Positions 13,196-24,454 of a stretch of DNA of 64,000 nt are shown one piece after another. Numbering within the stretch: position 1 is the first letter of the stretch; every line of letters starts with the position of its first letter. The DNA is from Imbricaverruca yamaguchii. Its lineage: Eukaryota > Arthropoda > Thecostraca > Neoverrucidae. A model generated the notes under the pieces. It was not told the DNA's origin. It saw nothing but the letters and a program-made list of their open reading frames with translations, and ran no database searches. The stretch covers positions 991,001 through 1,055,000 of the forward strand of contig JAOTOL010001455.1 in assembly GCA_034440575.1 (NCBI GenBank). Direction: 5' to 3'. The position numbers were made by a program, and so were the translations under genes.

Positions 13196-14215
13196 TGCAT
13201 AGTGCAGTATGATATATCAGTAACGGAGATAAGTGAGAATTGGGACGCGGGCCTAGTAGAAGCAATGGGTACAGAGTACAACCCGGCAGAATGGAGGCTG
13301 TTCATAGACTCCTCGAGTAGGAGCCTGAAGGCAGTTGTTCTGAACAACGGCAATAAGTTCGCGTCGATTCCTGTTGGACACTCCGTGCAACTGAGGAGAC
13401 GCATAACAGCATGGAACTTTTGTTGTCTGCTTTGAACTACAAAGAGCATGGTTGGCTGATCTGTAGTGACCTGAAGGTAGTAGGTCTCGTCCTTGGGCTT
13501 CAGGGCGGCTACACGAAATATCCATGCATTCTATGCCTCTGGAACAGTCGGGCTGACAAACAGCACTATGCACAACGCGACTGGCCATCCAGGCATGCAC
13601 TTGAACCTGGCTCCAACAACGTGCAGTCACGCCCCCTGGTTGAACCACAGAAAATCCTACTTCCACCACTCCATATCAAACTCGGTTTGATGAAAAAAAT
13701 TGTGAAAGCACTGGATAAAGAAGGACGAGGATTTGCATTTTTGGACAGAAATTTCTTCATGTGAGCAGAGAGATGCTGAAGGCTGGTGTATTCGACGGTC
13801 CTCAGATAAGGGAGCTCATGAAGGATACTCGATTCCAAGAATGTCTGGAACAGTCTGCGCTCTCTGCATGGCTGGCCTTGAAGCCAATCATCACCAACTT
13901 CCTGGGTAATCACAGAAGTGCGGAATACGTGAAGGTCGTCGATGAGTTGATGGACAGTTTTCAGCAACTTGGTGATCGAATGTCGGTAAAATGCACTTCG
14001 TTAGGTCCCATCTATATTATTTCCCAGATAACTGTGGAGATTACAGTGAAGAGCAGGGAGAACGCTTCCACAAAGACATACGGGTGATGGAAAAACGCTA
14101 CCAAGGTCGGTGGGATGTGAACTTTCTGGCGGACTGTTGTTGGTGCCTGAAGAGGGATGTCCCATCTGCTCAACACAGTCGGAAGTCCCCCAAAAGGCCA
14201 TTTATTCCGCAGTAG
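13196..14215 (+). pseudogene. Frameshifted copy of a multi-copy, TE-like protein family of unknown function
   Basis: One continuous protein-like sequence is spread over four blocks: 13202-13405, 13411-13743, 13761-13985 and 13991-14215. Frameshifts lie near 13408 and 13988, and a stop plus frame change lies near 13760. Recognisable stretches are LLNN/VLNNGNKFASIPVGHS, WLICSDLKVVG, YPCILCLWNSR, LPPLHIKLGLMK, GVFDGPQIRELM and EEQGERFHKDI, then ME-RYQGRWD and the basic end KSPKRPF. From memory, this pattern recurs as uncharacterised multi-copy proteins in arthropod and cnidarian genomes, suggesting transposon origin. I know no assigned function. The C-x2-C in YPCILC could bind metal. Confidence 0.65.
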
Positions 14216-15108
14216 TATGTACTGTTGGGATGCGCTCTGAATACACTTATGATCCATCTGTTTGGAGTTTAAACCTTTATTTATGCTTCTGTTGGATTCA
14301 CTAGTAAACCAGTCAGAGCAATGTTTTGGTTCATATGAGTGAAATAACATATTTTTAAAAATCGAACTAATCGAGCAAAACGGATGCCATTTTCGGAATC
14401 AACATGAAAAACTGACCAAAAAACAGCTGAGACACCCTTGACCTTATAAATCACGCAGACCAGTATAATGGGTTAATTTTCGGCACGGCGATTGATATGA
14501 GAGCTACAATCTGGGACAACTTGGTTCGGCGGCGAGGTTGCGGTTATCGGAGCAGATTGCGCCGACGTTAGCCCAGCGAAAGTAGACGGTACGGTGATTA
14601 TTTTAGATGTGCAATGGGAAGCTGTCCATTGGTTTATTTGTCAACTACATTCGAAAAAGTTCATTCTGAGGTAACTCTTCTGCAGTTTGAACGATTCAAC
14701 GACCGGGCCTAATCGCCTGATGGCCCGCTAGGTAAGCTGCTGTCTAAAGACATAGAAACCATGCTGATTGTTGATTTTCAATCCTCGCGTGGTCAAATTG
14801 CCGATATGAGGAAAATATCTGAACTTGTATCAGAAAATAACATGCAGACTGCCTCCATCTGTTCAGGATAGGGGCATATCTTCGGACCTAGCCAAGATGA
14901 AAATTGGCTTCTAAACATGGCACGATGGCTGAACCCAGCTGCTCGGCCGCTGCGACTGTGAATATATGCAAACACTTCACCAGATGCTCTTCAGATTCTG
15001 GCTCGATTCCTTGTGGGCCACTGCACAGACCTGAGTAGTCAGGTCAAACGTAACCCAACCTATTCCAGCGATTCTGAACACCAGCACTACGATGTGCAGC
15101 TTTTGAAA
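14216..15108. other. No recognisable gene
   Basis: Unique sequence; short frames only. Confidence 0.5.
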
Positions 15109-15285
15109 CACCAATCTGCCACCGTGCAACACAGCGTGCAGCCTGTGGGACACCAATCTGCCACCACCGTGCAACACAGCGTGCAGCCTGTGGGACACCA
15201 ATCTGCCACCACCGTGCAACACAGCGTGCAGCCTGTGGGACACCAATCTGCCACCACCGTGCATCACAGTGTACAGCCTGTGAAT
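15109..15285 (+). repeat. 42/45-bp minisatellite, four units
   Basis: Units starting caccaatctgcc lie at 15109, 15151, 15196 and 15241. The first lacks one cac triplet (42 bp instead of 45), so the period stays a multiple of three. Confidence 0.92.
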
Positions 15286-15345
15286 GAGCGTAACAGCTTC
15301 GGGACTTCACCGGAATCACTTCTGTTGGCCATGCCGTTGGTCTCT

Positions 15346-15552
15346 GACCTGCAGCTTTTAATCTGACCTGCAGCTGCTCATCTGACCTGCAGCTGTTCAT
15401 CTGACCTGCAGCTGTTCATCTGACCAGCAGCTATTCATCTGGCCTGCAGGCTGCTCATCTGGCCTACAGCTGTTCATCTGACCTGCAGCTTTTCATCTGA
15501 CCTCCAGCTGTTCATCTGACCTGCAGGTGTCCATCTGACCTGCAGCTGTTCA
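15346..15552. repeat. ~20-bp degenerate repeat with PstI/PvuII-like palindromes
   Basis: The unit atctgacctgcagctgttc is repeated about ten times with small length changes. Most units contain ctgcag and cagctg. Confidence 0.88.
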
Positions 15553-15650
15553 GCTGCTCCGAGAGGCTCGGCTCCAGAGCCGGGAGCCGGTAACACGACA
15601 ACACATGCTGCCAGCAGTAAACTGCGTGCGCAGAACTACAGAGCTCACTG

Positions 15651-16508
15651 GCTGGCACACTGATCTCATTGCCTGGCACACGGAGCTCACTGCCTGGCAC
15701 ACGGAGCTCACTGGCTGGCACACGGAGCTCACTGGCTGGCACACGGAGCTCACTGGCTGGCACACGGAGCTCACTGCCTGGCACACGGAGCTCACTGCCT
15801 AGCACGCGGAGCTCACTGGCTGGCACACGGAGCTCACTGGCTGGCACACGGAGCTCACTGCCTGGCACACGGAGCTCACTGCCTGGCACACGGAGCTCAC
15901 TGGCTGGCAAACGGAGCTCACTGGCTGGCAAACGGAGCTCACTGGCTGGCAAACGGAGCTCACTGGCTGGCACACGGAGCTCACTGGCTGGCACACGGAG
16001 CTCACTGGCTGGCACACGGAGCTCACTGGCTGGCACACGGAGCTCACTGCCTGGCACACGGAGCTCACTGCCTGGCACGCGGAGCTCACTGCCTGGCACA
16101 CGGAGCTCACTGGCTGGCACACGGAGCTCACTGGCTGGCACACGGAGCTCACTGGCTGGCACACGGAGCTCACTGCCTGGCACGCGGAGCTCACTGCCTG
16201 GCACACGGAGCTCACTGGCTGGCAAACGGAGCTCACTGGCTGGCACACGGAGCTCACTGGCTGGCACACGGAGCTCACTGCCTGGCACACGGAGCTCACT
16301 GCCTGGCACACGGAGCTCACTGGCTGGCACACGGAGCTCACTGGCTGGCACACGGAGCTCACTGCCTGGCACGCGGAGCTCACTGCCTGGCACACGGAGC
16401 TCACTGCCTGGCACACGGAGCTCACTGGCTGGCACACGGAGCTCACTGCCTGGCACGCGGAGCTCACTGCCTGGCACACGGAGCTCACTGGCTGGCAAAC
16501 GGAGCTCA
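15651..16508. repeat. 21-bp minisatellite, about 41 units
   Basis: The unit is gagctcactggctggcacacg, with alternatives ctgcctgg, gcaaacg and gcacgcg. A period of seven codons keeps frames open on both strands, giving seven-residue peptide repeats. Every unit holds a GAGCTC palindrome. No host-gene signal is seen. Confidence 0.95.
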
Positions 16509-17426
16509 TCACAGAATCGTAACTGATGGCTGAGCTTAGAGACTCGGAACCAGTGGTAGAACCCTGTCCAAAAATCGATTGGTGTTCAGGGACATCCGAC
16601 TAATCTCCCCTCCTTCCTTCCCTCCCCACCAAAATAAGAAGAATTTTGGGCAGTCCAGTTCCAGATTTGGAAATTCCCTTTGCCCAAGAAAGTGCAAAAC
16701 ATTCAGACCTTGGCTGTTCACAATCTGGGATTTCGCTATTTTTATTTTATTTTGCTTTAAGAAAGATTAATATCTCGTCATTGGCAAAGGACAGGATCCC
16801 AAACAAAGTTGAAAGACCAGTAGTGACGGACTTAGCTGAAATATTCTTGGCAAGAAATATATCACTGTCTGCTGTTTAGAAAGTATCTAGAACAAAAGGA
16901 GGCTGCATACAGTTCGCAGTTGAAAACAAATAGATGGATGACATCCACTTTACCTATTTTGTATGGCAATTATGATGACTTGTTTCATTGAGACATTAAC
17001 ATTAAACTGATAAAGACTGTGAACATTAAAAATTCCTTTATCGTTGGCTTCAAAATTTGATTTTTCTGGTAGTCTTAGAAGATAACGGTTGTCACTGACT
17101 GGGTCATTGTTATATATCTAACATACACCCATGCAATATATATTTAGCTCATCTAGCCATGATTGATTCATAAATACCCGGGGTGGTTAGTCAAAATCTT
17201 GGTAGTGCTCTGAAGAAAGTTGTTAGCCCCCGAAGGAAAGTTCAGGGTGCTCGAGCTCACCCAGCCAAATTCGACGTTCCGCTACTGCTAAAAGAGCGGC
17301 AGAGCTGTGCGTGCAATTGCGCAATGTGTCTTCAATGTGCCGACCTAACCGGCTCTCACTCCAGTGGCCGCATGCGTTATGCGGCCAATCACGGAGGCAT
17401 CGACCGCAGATGGCCTCTATAAGGGG
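16509..17426. other. No recognisable gene
   Basis: Unique AT-rich sequence; short frames only. Confidence 0.5.
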
Positions 17427-18350
17427 GCTCGTAGCAACAGGAGACTCGTCATAGGAGGAGATCCGTAACAACAGGAGACTCGTCATAGGAGGAGACTCGT
17501 AATAACAGCAGACTCCCAACAACAGTGGACTCGCAACAACAGAAGACTCGTAGCAACAAGAGACTCGCAACAATAGAAGACTCGCAACAATAGAAGACTC
17601 GCAACAACAGGAGACTCGCAACAACAGGAGACTCGTAGCAACAGGAGACTCGTAGCAACAAGAGACTCGAAGCAACAGGAGACTCGTCATGGAGGAGATT
17701 CGTAACAACAAGAGACTAGCAACAACCGGAGACTCGCCATAGGTGATTCGTAACAACAGGAGACTCGCAACAACAGGAAACTCGTCATAGGAGGAGATTC
17801 GTAACAACAGGAGACACTAGAAGACTCGCGACAACAGGAGACTCGCAACAACAGGAGACTCGCGACAACAGGAGACTCGCAACAACAGGATGCTCGTAGC
17901 AACAGGAGACTCGTAACAACAGTAGACTCCCGACAACAGGAGACTCGCAACAACAGGAGACTCGTAGCAACAAGAGACCCGAAACAATAGAAGACTCGCA
18001 ACAACAGGAGACTCGTAGCAACAGAAGACTCGTAGCAACAGGAGACTCGTAACAGCAGTAGACTTCCAACAACAGGAGACTCGTAACACAGGAAACTTGT
18101 AATAACAGGAGACTCGTATAACAGGAGACTCGTAACAACAGGATACTTACAACAACCGGAGGCTCAAAATAACAGGTGATGCACGACAGCAACATATTCA
18201 TTGCAACAGGAGATACGTCACAACAAAAGACTCGTGACAACAGAAGTCACGTAACAACAGGATACTCGTCACAGCAGGAGACTCGTAACAATGTAAGACT
18301 CTTAGCAACATGAAACTCGTAGCAACAGGAGAATTCCCACAACATGGACT
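17427..18350. repeat. 17-18-bp minisatellite, about 50 diverged units
   Basis: The core is acaggagactcg followed by tagcaa, caacaa or tcatagg variants. Units are more diverged than in neighbouring arrays, and divergence grows towards the high-coordinate end, as expected for an older array. Confidence 0.92.
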
Positions 18351-18419
18351 CATACTGTCACACTTGTAGGATAGTGGATCCAGAATAGTACGAATCCCAC
18401 ACATTTTCTGATCGTCATA

Positions 18420-19021
18420 TGTTGTATTTGAAGCGTTCTGTGCAGCTCACGTAGAAATCCCGAGAGCGTGGAAACCGCACGATGGCGACCACGATGGGTG
18501 CGTGTAGTCGCGAAAAGTGACGAGATGAAATAATGGCTGTGCTGAGACTGAATTTTCATGCCGTAACGAAGAAGTTGGTAGCAACGACGATGGGCAGGAC
18601 TGAGCACTTTGGTTTCGACATCCAATGTTCAACACTTGAGTGATGCGGAAACCACTGGTGACAAGACGGAGATCATTATTTTGGACGGCTTCAAGCCGTT
18701 GTACCAGGCTGGCAGATAAACTGACGAGGAGGATACATCCAGCATAATTGGCATGCGTGAAATGTATAGCTCCAGCAATGTGTTCATGTCGGCTTCCCAT
18801 TGTCACTCAGAAATGGCTCGGAAAATGCTGAATCGTGGTAGACATTCTGGACAAATGTAGTTAACGTGAGAAGTGAAACGCAAAGCACAGTCAAGAATAT
18901 AGCGTACATATTTTAATTGTGGGACAGTTGTAAACGGTATATCTTTGCTCGTTAATTGATAGCGCAGGGAAATACTCGCTGCCAGTTCGGCTGCGAGCAC
19001 AGAACAGGGATGCATACTTAT

Positions 19022-19068
<47 letters not shown>

Positions 19069-20115
19069 TCCCATTAATTACACCATATATCCACTTCATC
19101 GAATGCTCTCTGAATTAACCAATTTGCTGTATCCTTGTGCGTGCGTACACCATATCACCAAGTCATATGTATGTAGCGAATATTGCAATTCTAAAGAAAT
19201 ATGTCATCGAGTCCAATATGTCACATATAAACACGAACACAAGATTGGAGACAACACACTCCCCTGAGGGAGCCTCTGTTCTTGGATGGCCACCGAAGAA
19301 GAAACATTGCCACACCGAACAGCGATGGATCGAGGTCGTCGAAAAATCTGCAGGAACGCCGTCATTTGGCCTCGGATTCCAAGTTTATGAAATTTTACTC
19401 AGAGTGCCGACCGATGCTATGTGTCGAACGCGGTTTTCGAGTCGAAAAAGAGGGCTACACTAATTTTCATCTTCTTGAAACCAAGCAGGATGCCACTGAT
19501 GTTTGCTAGATTGTTATTATGTTACGGGCAGACCGAAAACCATGTCAACGTGACGAAAACGAATGATATAATTCCAGATATGCTTGGAGTTTGACATCAA
19601 CCATTGTTTCGAATAATTTGCAAGCACCTCTGGTGAGGGAAATGAGACTATAACTTCCGGGATCTATGCGTGGTTTGCCTAGTTTTTGGATGGGTACGAT
19701 GCAACTCAGGCGCGTCGGGGAGGTGGGCCTCTACAGATATTATTAAAATCGTCAATGAGTTAGTTTTTGATTGATGGGAAACGTTGCAGAAAGAGGAATA
19801 CGAAATATGATCGGGACACATTGATGACACATTTAAATATCGTGAGTATCGATTCTTATAATGCGAATAGAACGTTCTACGCTGCGAATTTGTCAGAAAT
19901 AAAGCGGTACTGAAGTAATTTCTGATTAATGTGGTTAGTGGCACCAGAGTTGTATTGATCAGTCGCAGGGACATCGTAGTGATGATGCGCAAACATTCTC
20001 ACAACATCCGCAGGGCTAGCATAGATGGCGGTGCTGACAGTTAGCTGTGGGGGCACTATGGCTGCAGGCCGTCGTCGGCTACGGGCGTTTGATACATCGA
20101 ATTTGCGTGATGACA
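18420..20115 (-). pseudogene. Old LINE (Jockey-like) reverse transcriptase relic
   Basis: Read on the minus strand from about 20115 down, decayed reverse transcriptase motifs occur in the right order. They are VPIQKLGKPR (about 19700-19672), SLTRGACKLFE, FFDSKTAFDT, PQGSVLSP (about 19275-19250), then the post-RT pattern LKYVRYILDCALRFTSHVNY (about 18930-18870) and WEADMNTLLELY (about 18800). Many stops and frameshifts separate them, and a (TA)n tract (19026-19066) interrupts the region. The element is dead. It differs from the LINE at 43.8-49 kb in wording and age. The exact clade is unclear. Confidence 0.62.
19026..19066. repeat. (TA)n microsatellite
   Basis: About 20 uninterrupted TA units within the LINE relic. 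Confidence 0.97.
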
Positions 20116-20924
20116 ATATGCCAGTTAAATTGTTTGCTAAAGGAAGCTTTTTCGCGACATTAATGACTGCTTACTGAAATCATGCAGAAATGTATTCGTG
20201 TACGTATATATGTTCATTGGTTAAACTTCGGCATCAATGGGAGATTAATGATGGAGCGGGCAAGTGGGCCTCTTAGCGTACATAAAGTAACCACCGTTCC
20301 CAATCTTTCAGCTGACGCATTTGCATTTCGTCGAGGATGTGTGGGGCGGAATTTTGGTGGCACGCCATTTTTCGTGCACTCGAGTGGCCTTCAACGCCTT
20401 TCCTATATAAAGGGGAGCTTCGGTTGAAAATGCAAGATAAGGGGTTCATCCGAGCATCCTGGAGGAACGCCTAATCCCCATGGGGCGTCCAAGGGAGGAG
20501 GGCGATCCCCGCCCTATTCGCCCCGTGGATCCGTCACGGGATCCGTCCCTGTCCCCCTTCCAGGTGATATGAAAATTTGACATACACTTTGGTTGACGAC
20601 CATATCGGATGTGACTGTATAATCGCACCCACATAATGACGCCTTATTGGTAGGTCCCAAGCTTGCTCACGTCTATTCGATTGTCATGCCGCCACCAGCA
20701 GCATGTTGGTGAAGGTTGTGGGTTCTGAGTCTAAAGTTGGCATCACTAGTGGACACGAGCAGACGGTCGTGTTATGCCGGTGGAGCCTGGCCCAGCGGTT
20801 GCGAAACACCTCTCGTTAGCATGGGCACCACGCGTCGTTCGAATTGAAGGTGTCCAGATTTGCATGAGGATATTTATCGCTTGTTTTTGCGCTATACCTG
20901 TTGGTGGTACAGTGGCCTCCCCAC
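20116..20924. other. No recognisable gene
   Basis: Contains a GC-rich patch at 20450-20560 with near-palindromic ggatccgtcacgggatcc, but no gene or known element. Confidence 0.45.
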
Positions 20925-21715
20925 ACAGACACACAAAAGCAATGTGATGTACTACTACCACCGACCTAACACGGGCACAGACACACCAGCAATGTGATGA
21001 ACTACCACCGCCGACCTAGCACGGGCACAGACACACCAACAATGTGATGTACTACTACCACCGACCTAACACGGGCACAAAAACACAAAATGATGTACTA
21101 CTACTACTACCGACATAACACGGGCACAGACACACCAGCAATGTGATGAACTACCACCGCCGACCTAGCACGGGCACAGACACACCAACAATGTGATGTA
21201 CTACTACCGCCGACCTAGCACGGGCACAGACACACCAACAATGTGATGTACTACTACTACCGACATAACACGGGCACAGACACACCAGCAATGTGATGAA
21301 CAACCACCCCCCACCCAGCACGGGCAAAAAAAAACCAAAAATGAATAAAAACCCCAAAAACGAAAAAAAACAACAATGTGATGTACTACTACTACCGACA
21401 TAACACGGGCACAGACACACCAACAATGTGATGTACTACTACCACCGACCTAACACGGGCACAGACACACCAGCAATGTGATGAACTACCACCGCCGACC
21501 TAGCACGGGCACAGACACACCAACAATGTGATGTACTACTACTACCGACATAACACCGACAATGATACTCCACCGGCAACAATGTGATGTACTACTACTA
21601 CCGACATAACACGGGCACAGACACACCAGCAATGTGATGTATTACCACCGCCGACCTAGCACGGGCACAGACACGCACAAGAAATGTGATGCACTGCCAC
21701 CACCGACATAACATG
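20925..21715. repeat. 50-bp minisatellite, about 15 units
   Basis: The unit aatgtgatgtactactacca continues with ccgacctaacacgggcacag and acacaccagc. Early units are exactly 50 bp apart (20941, 20991, 21041). Some lose or gain a tac triplet, and one unit near 21300-21370 is degraded into an A-rich stretch. Confidence 0.93.
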
Positions 21716-22029
21716 GGACATCGTCGTGTCCGAAATGCATTTGAAGCATAACGCCGATGGGGATCTGTGGTCCGACTGGTCTGAGGCACGGATGGGGAAT
21801 GAAGTGCGACAGGAATTGCAACGCTAACAACAAAAGTATCGCATATCTCAATGGTGTTGTATATTCCAACGATGTTGAATATTTCATCGGAATTGTAAAT
21901 TCGAATGGCGTTGCATATATCTATGATGTTGCATACGGGGATCCGTAGTGGCAACTTCCAACTTTCGTCCAGTTCGCAATTTCCCACTTTGCAAACATAA
22001 TTACTCCAGCTAGTCTTCAATTGGTAGCA

Positions 22030-22400
22030 TAACTAATTAATCATAATCATAATATTAACCACAATCATAGAGATAAGCATAACCACAATGATACCCACAA
22101 TCATAATGAGTCATGACTATTATTATAATCCATCGGAATTGTAATCATCATCAATAATAAGTATAATTGCCATCATAATAGTAACTATAATCATAGCGAT
22201 AGCCATACTCATTGAATAATGAAAGCCGCAATGGTACCCATTATCGTAAACACAACCTTGACCAAAATTAGAACCATAATGATATATAATCATAGAACCA
22301 TAATCAAATAACCTTAACCATATAGCCATAACCATAATCATATAACCATAAGCATAATCATATAACCATACCATAATTATATTACCATAACCATAATCAT
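22030..22400. repeat. ATAACC/ATAATC simple-sequence region
   Basis: Degenerate cataatcataaccata repeats, densest at 22030-22130 and 22290-22400. Confidence 0.85.
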
Positions 22401-22552
22401 AACCTATACGTAGATAACAGCTTGCAACACCAAATTTGTTGGAAATATCTGGCCTGCGGGTACCTTAGAGGTATCCTTAGAGGGACGAGGGCAGACGTCC
22501 CCATCCTGCTGACGTCCCGAACAGCTGATATGCAGCATCTTCGGCCATAGCT

Positions 22553-22930
22553 GGTCCGGTCACTTCCTCTGCTCAGGATACCACCGTCCCTAACAGTCGA
22601 CGTGAACCATTGTGAGTCAGAGTTTGCCCAGTCACTTCCTCTGCTCAGGATACCACCGTCCCTAACAGTCGATGTGTACCATTGTGAGTCAGAGTTTGCC
22701 CAGTCACTTCCTCTGCTCAGGATACCACCGTCCCTAACAGTCGACGTGAACCATTGTGAGTCAGAGTTTGCCCAGTCACTTCCTCTGCTCAGGATACCAC
22801 CGTCCCTAACAGTCGATGTGTACCATTGTGAGTCAGAGTTTGCCCAGTCACTTCCTCTGCTCAGGATACCACCGTCCCTAACAGTCGACGTGAACCATTG
22901 TGAGCCAGAGTGTGTCCAGTCACTTTCTCT
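22553..22930. repeat. 72-bp minisatellite with 144-bp dimer order
   Basis: Five to six units of 72 bp (cacttcctctgctcaggata at 22561, 22633, 22705 and so on). Units alternate strictly between a gacgtgaacc and a gatgtgtacc variant, so the true repeat is a 144-bp dimer. On the minus strand the 24-codon period gives a clean repetitive frame ending in unique sequence (22397-22936). With no splice or homology support I treat it as fortuitous. Confidence 0.92.
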
Positions 22931-24454
22931 GAACATTCCGTAATCCGAATTCGATTCCTTGTGGAAATCCAGTCCAAATTCAAACCTGCCATGGAAACAA
23001 GTCCACTGTCCAGGCTGGGATTATGAGAATGAATCAGGCAAGGGTGTTGATTTCTGAGAGAAAAAAAAATGTTTGGACAAAAAACATGAAGGTAATGGCC
23101 AGCCAGAAATGGTTGGGGGAGGGGCACACTCCATAAGATTCCATGTCAAAGGTTGAAATTATGTGGTGGTGGGGCAAAGCTAACATTCAGGGAACATTTG
23201 CCATTCAACAGTATTAAAACAACGCCCCTTGAACTAGGTACAGAACCGAATCCTAAATGTTGGAATGAGGTTCCATTTTCAGGGCCAGGCTCGGGACCAG
23301 CCCAGCGCCAAATTTGAGAACGACAACCCCACTCGACGTGGCGACGGGTCAAATCCGTAGTTACCTATATTCCGTGCGTCAATTCCGAAGGTACGTCCCT
23401 ACTATCATTACGAAATACCGATGTAAGCTAGATAGTTTTTTTCTGTAGTTAAATATGATGTCATGTTCCATGGTTGTATAATACCTTCATGACAAGATAT
23501 GTATGTTCATCCATGATTAGGACGGGAATGTGCTTCACCATTGGGCGGAGGAGGGGTGGGGGTACTAATGTTTGGACTTATTGCAACCTACTGAGGAGAT
23601 GCAAATATACCCTTAGCACACATTCAGAATAACGAGGAAGCTCATAAAGCTCCTGAGGTGGACGGTGCCGGCAAAATCTCATGTAGATAGATATCCGACT
23701 AATGTTCAGCTAGCGTGCAATACTCGCCGCAAAGTTAGCGAGATCCTTTGAATGGCGCGTGCTCACTGTTAGTGAGCCACATTCCAAGCGTCCCAGCCAT
23801 AGTGATGAACGCGCCGACATTCCGGTGCGCCGGGACTTCCAGTGCGTGGTAGGTAAGCGGATTTGTGTGTTTGGCCTGGTCTGGCCACAATGGGACGCCA
23901 CGAACCGGGAATCTTCTGCCACCAGATGGCAATCCAGGCTACTGTGACGTGAGAGTGAGGAAACTGCTCCCCGCTACCATGGAAGTGTGTGGTGAGGTAT
24001 TGTTCATACTGGCTTTTAAGAGCTTAGCGCGTAATATTCCAGAAGCCATTTAAAGACCTGGGTGTTTGCTGTGATAATTAATCCTGGGGAGCAGGTAGAC
24101 ATTAGTTGCCAGCCAAGGAATCCCCCCAAAAAACAGATGTGGGCAATTTCCATAAAAACTGTCCCTAATGCTAATTAAACACCTCCGTGTGTGTGCGACA
24201 TTTTCGAGGAATGAAGGAGCGTATGTCGGCATGTCAATAAAGCGTAGCACTATTATTTGTTCTTGACAAACATTAAATATACTGATTGGATTCCGATAGG
24301 TGACGATCTTCCACATGATATCTGATTGCCATGCTGTATGGTTAGGGTGGTGACGGTTGTTTGGCTGGAGTTAAAACATGTTGCACATCGGGATGGGCTC
24401 CAGACAGATACCGGGGACGTTATTGTATGTACGTTTAGAGGACACGGTCTCCAG
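22931..24454. other. No recognisable gene
   Basis: Unique sequence with short frames; nothing supported. Confidence 0.45.

Noticed and set aside
15512..16526. Seven-residue repeat proteins of 240-330 residues
   Set aside because: By-product of the 21-bp array; both strands open.
20925..21715. CRISPR-like array (regular 50-bp spacing)
   Set aside because: Units are contiguous with no unique spacers, and the sequence is eukaryotic.
22397..22943. 24-residue repeat protein on the minus strand
   Set aside because: The frame is clean but the other strand is also open, and there is no homology or splice evidence.
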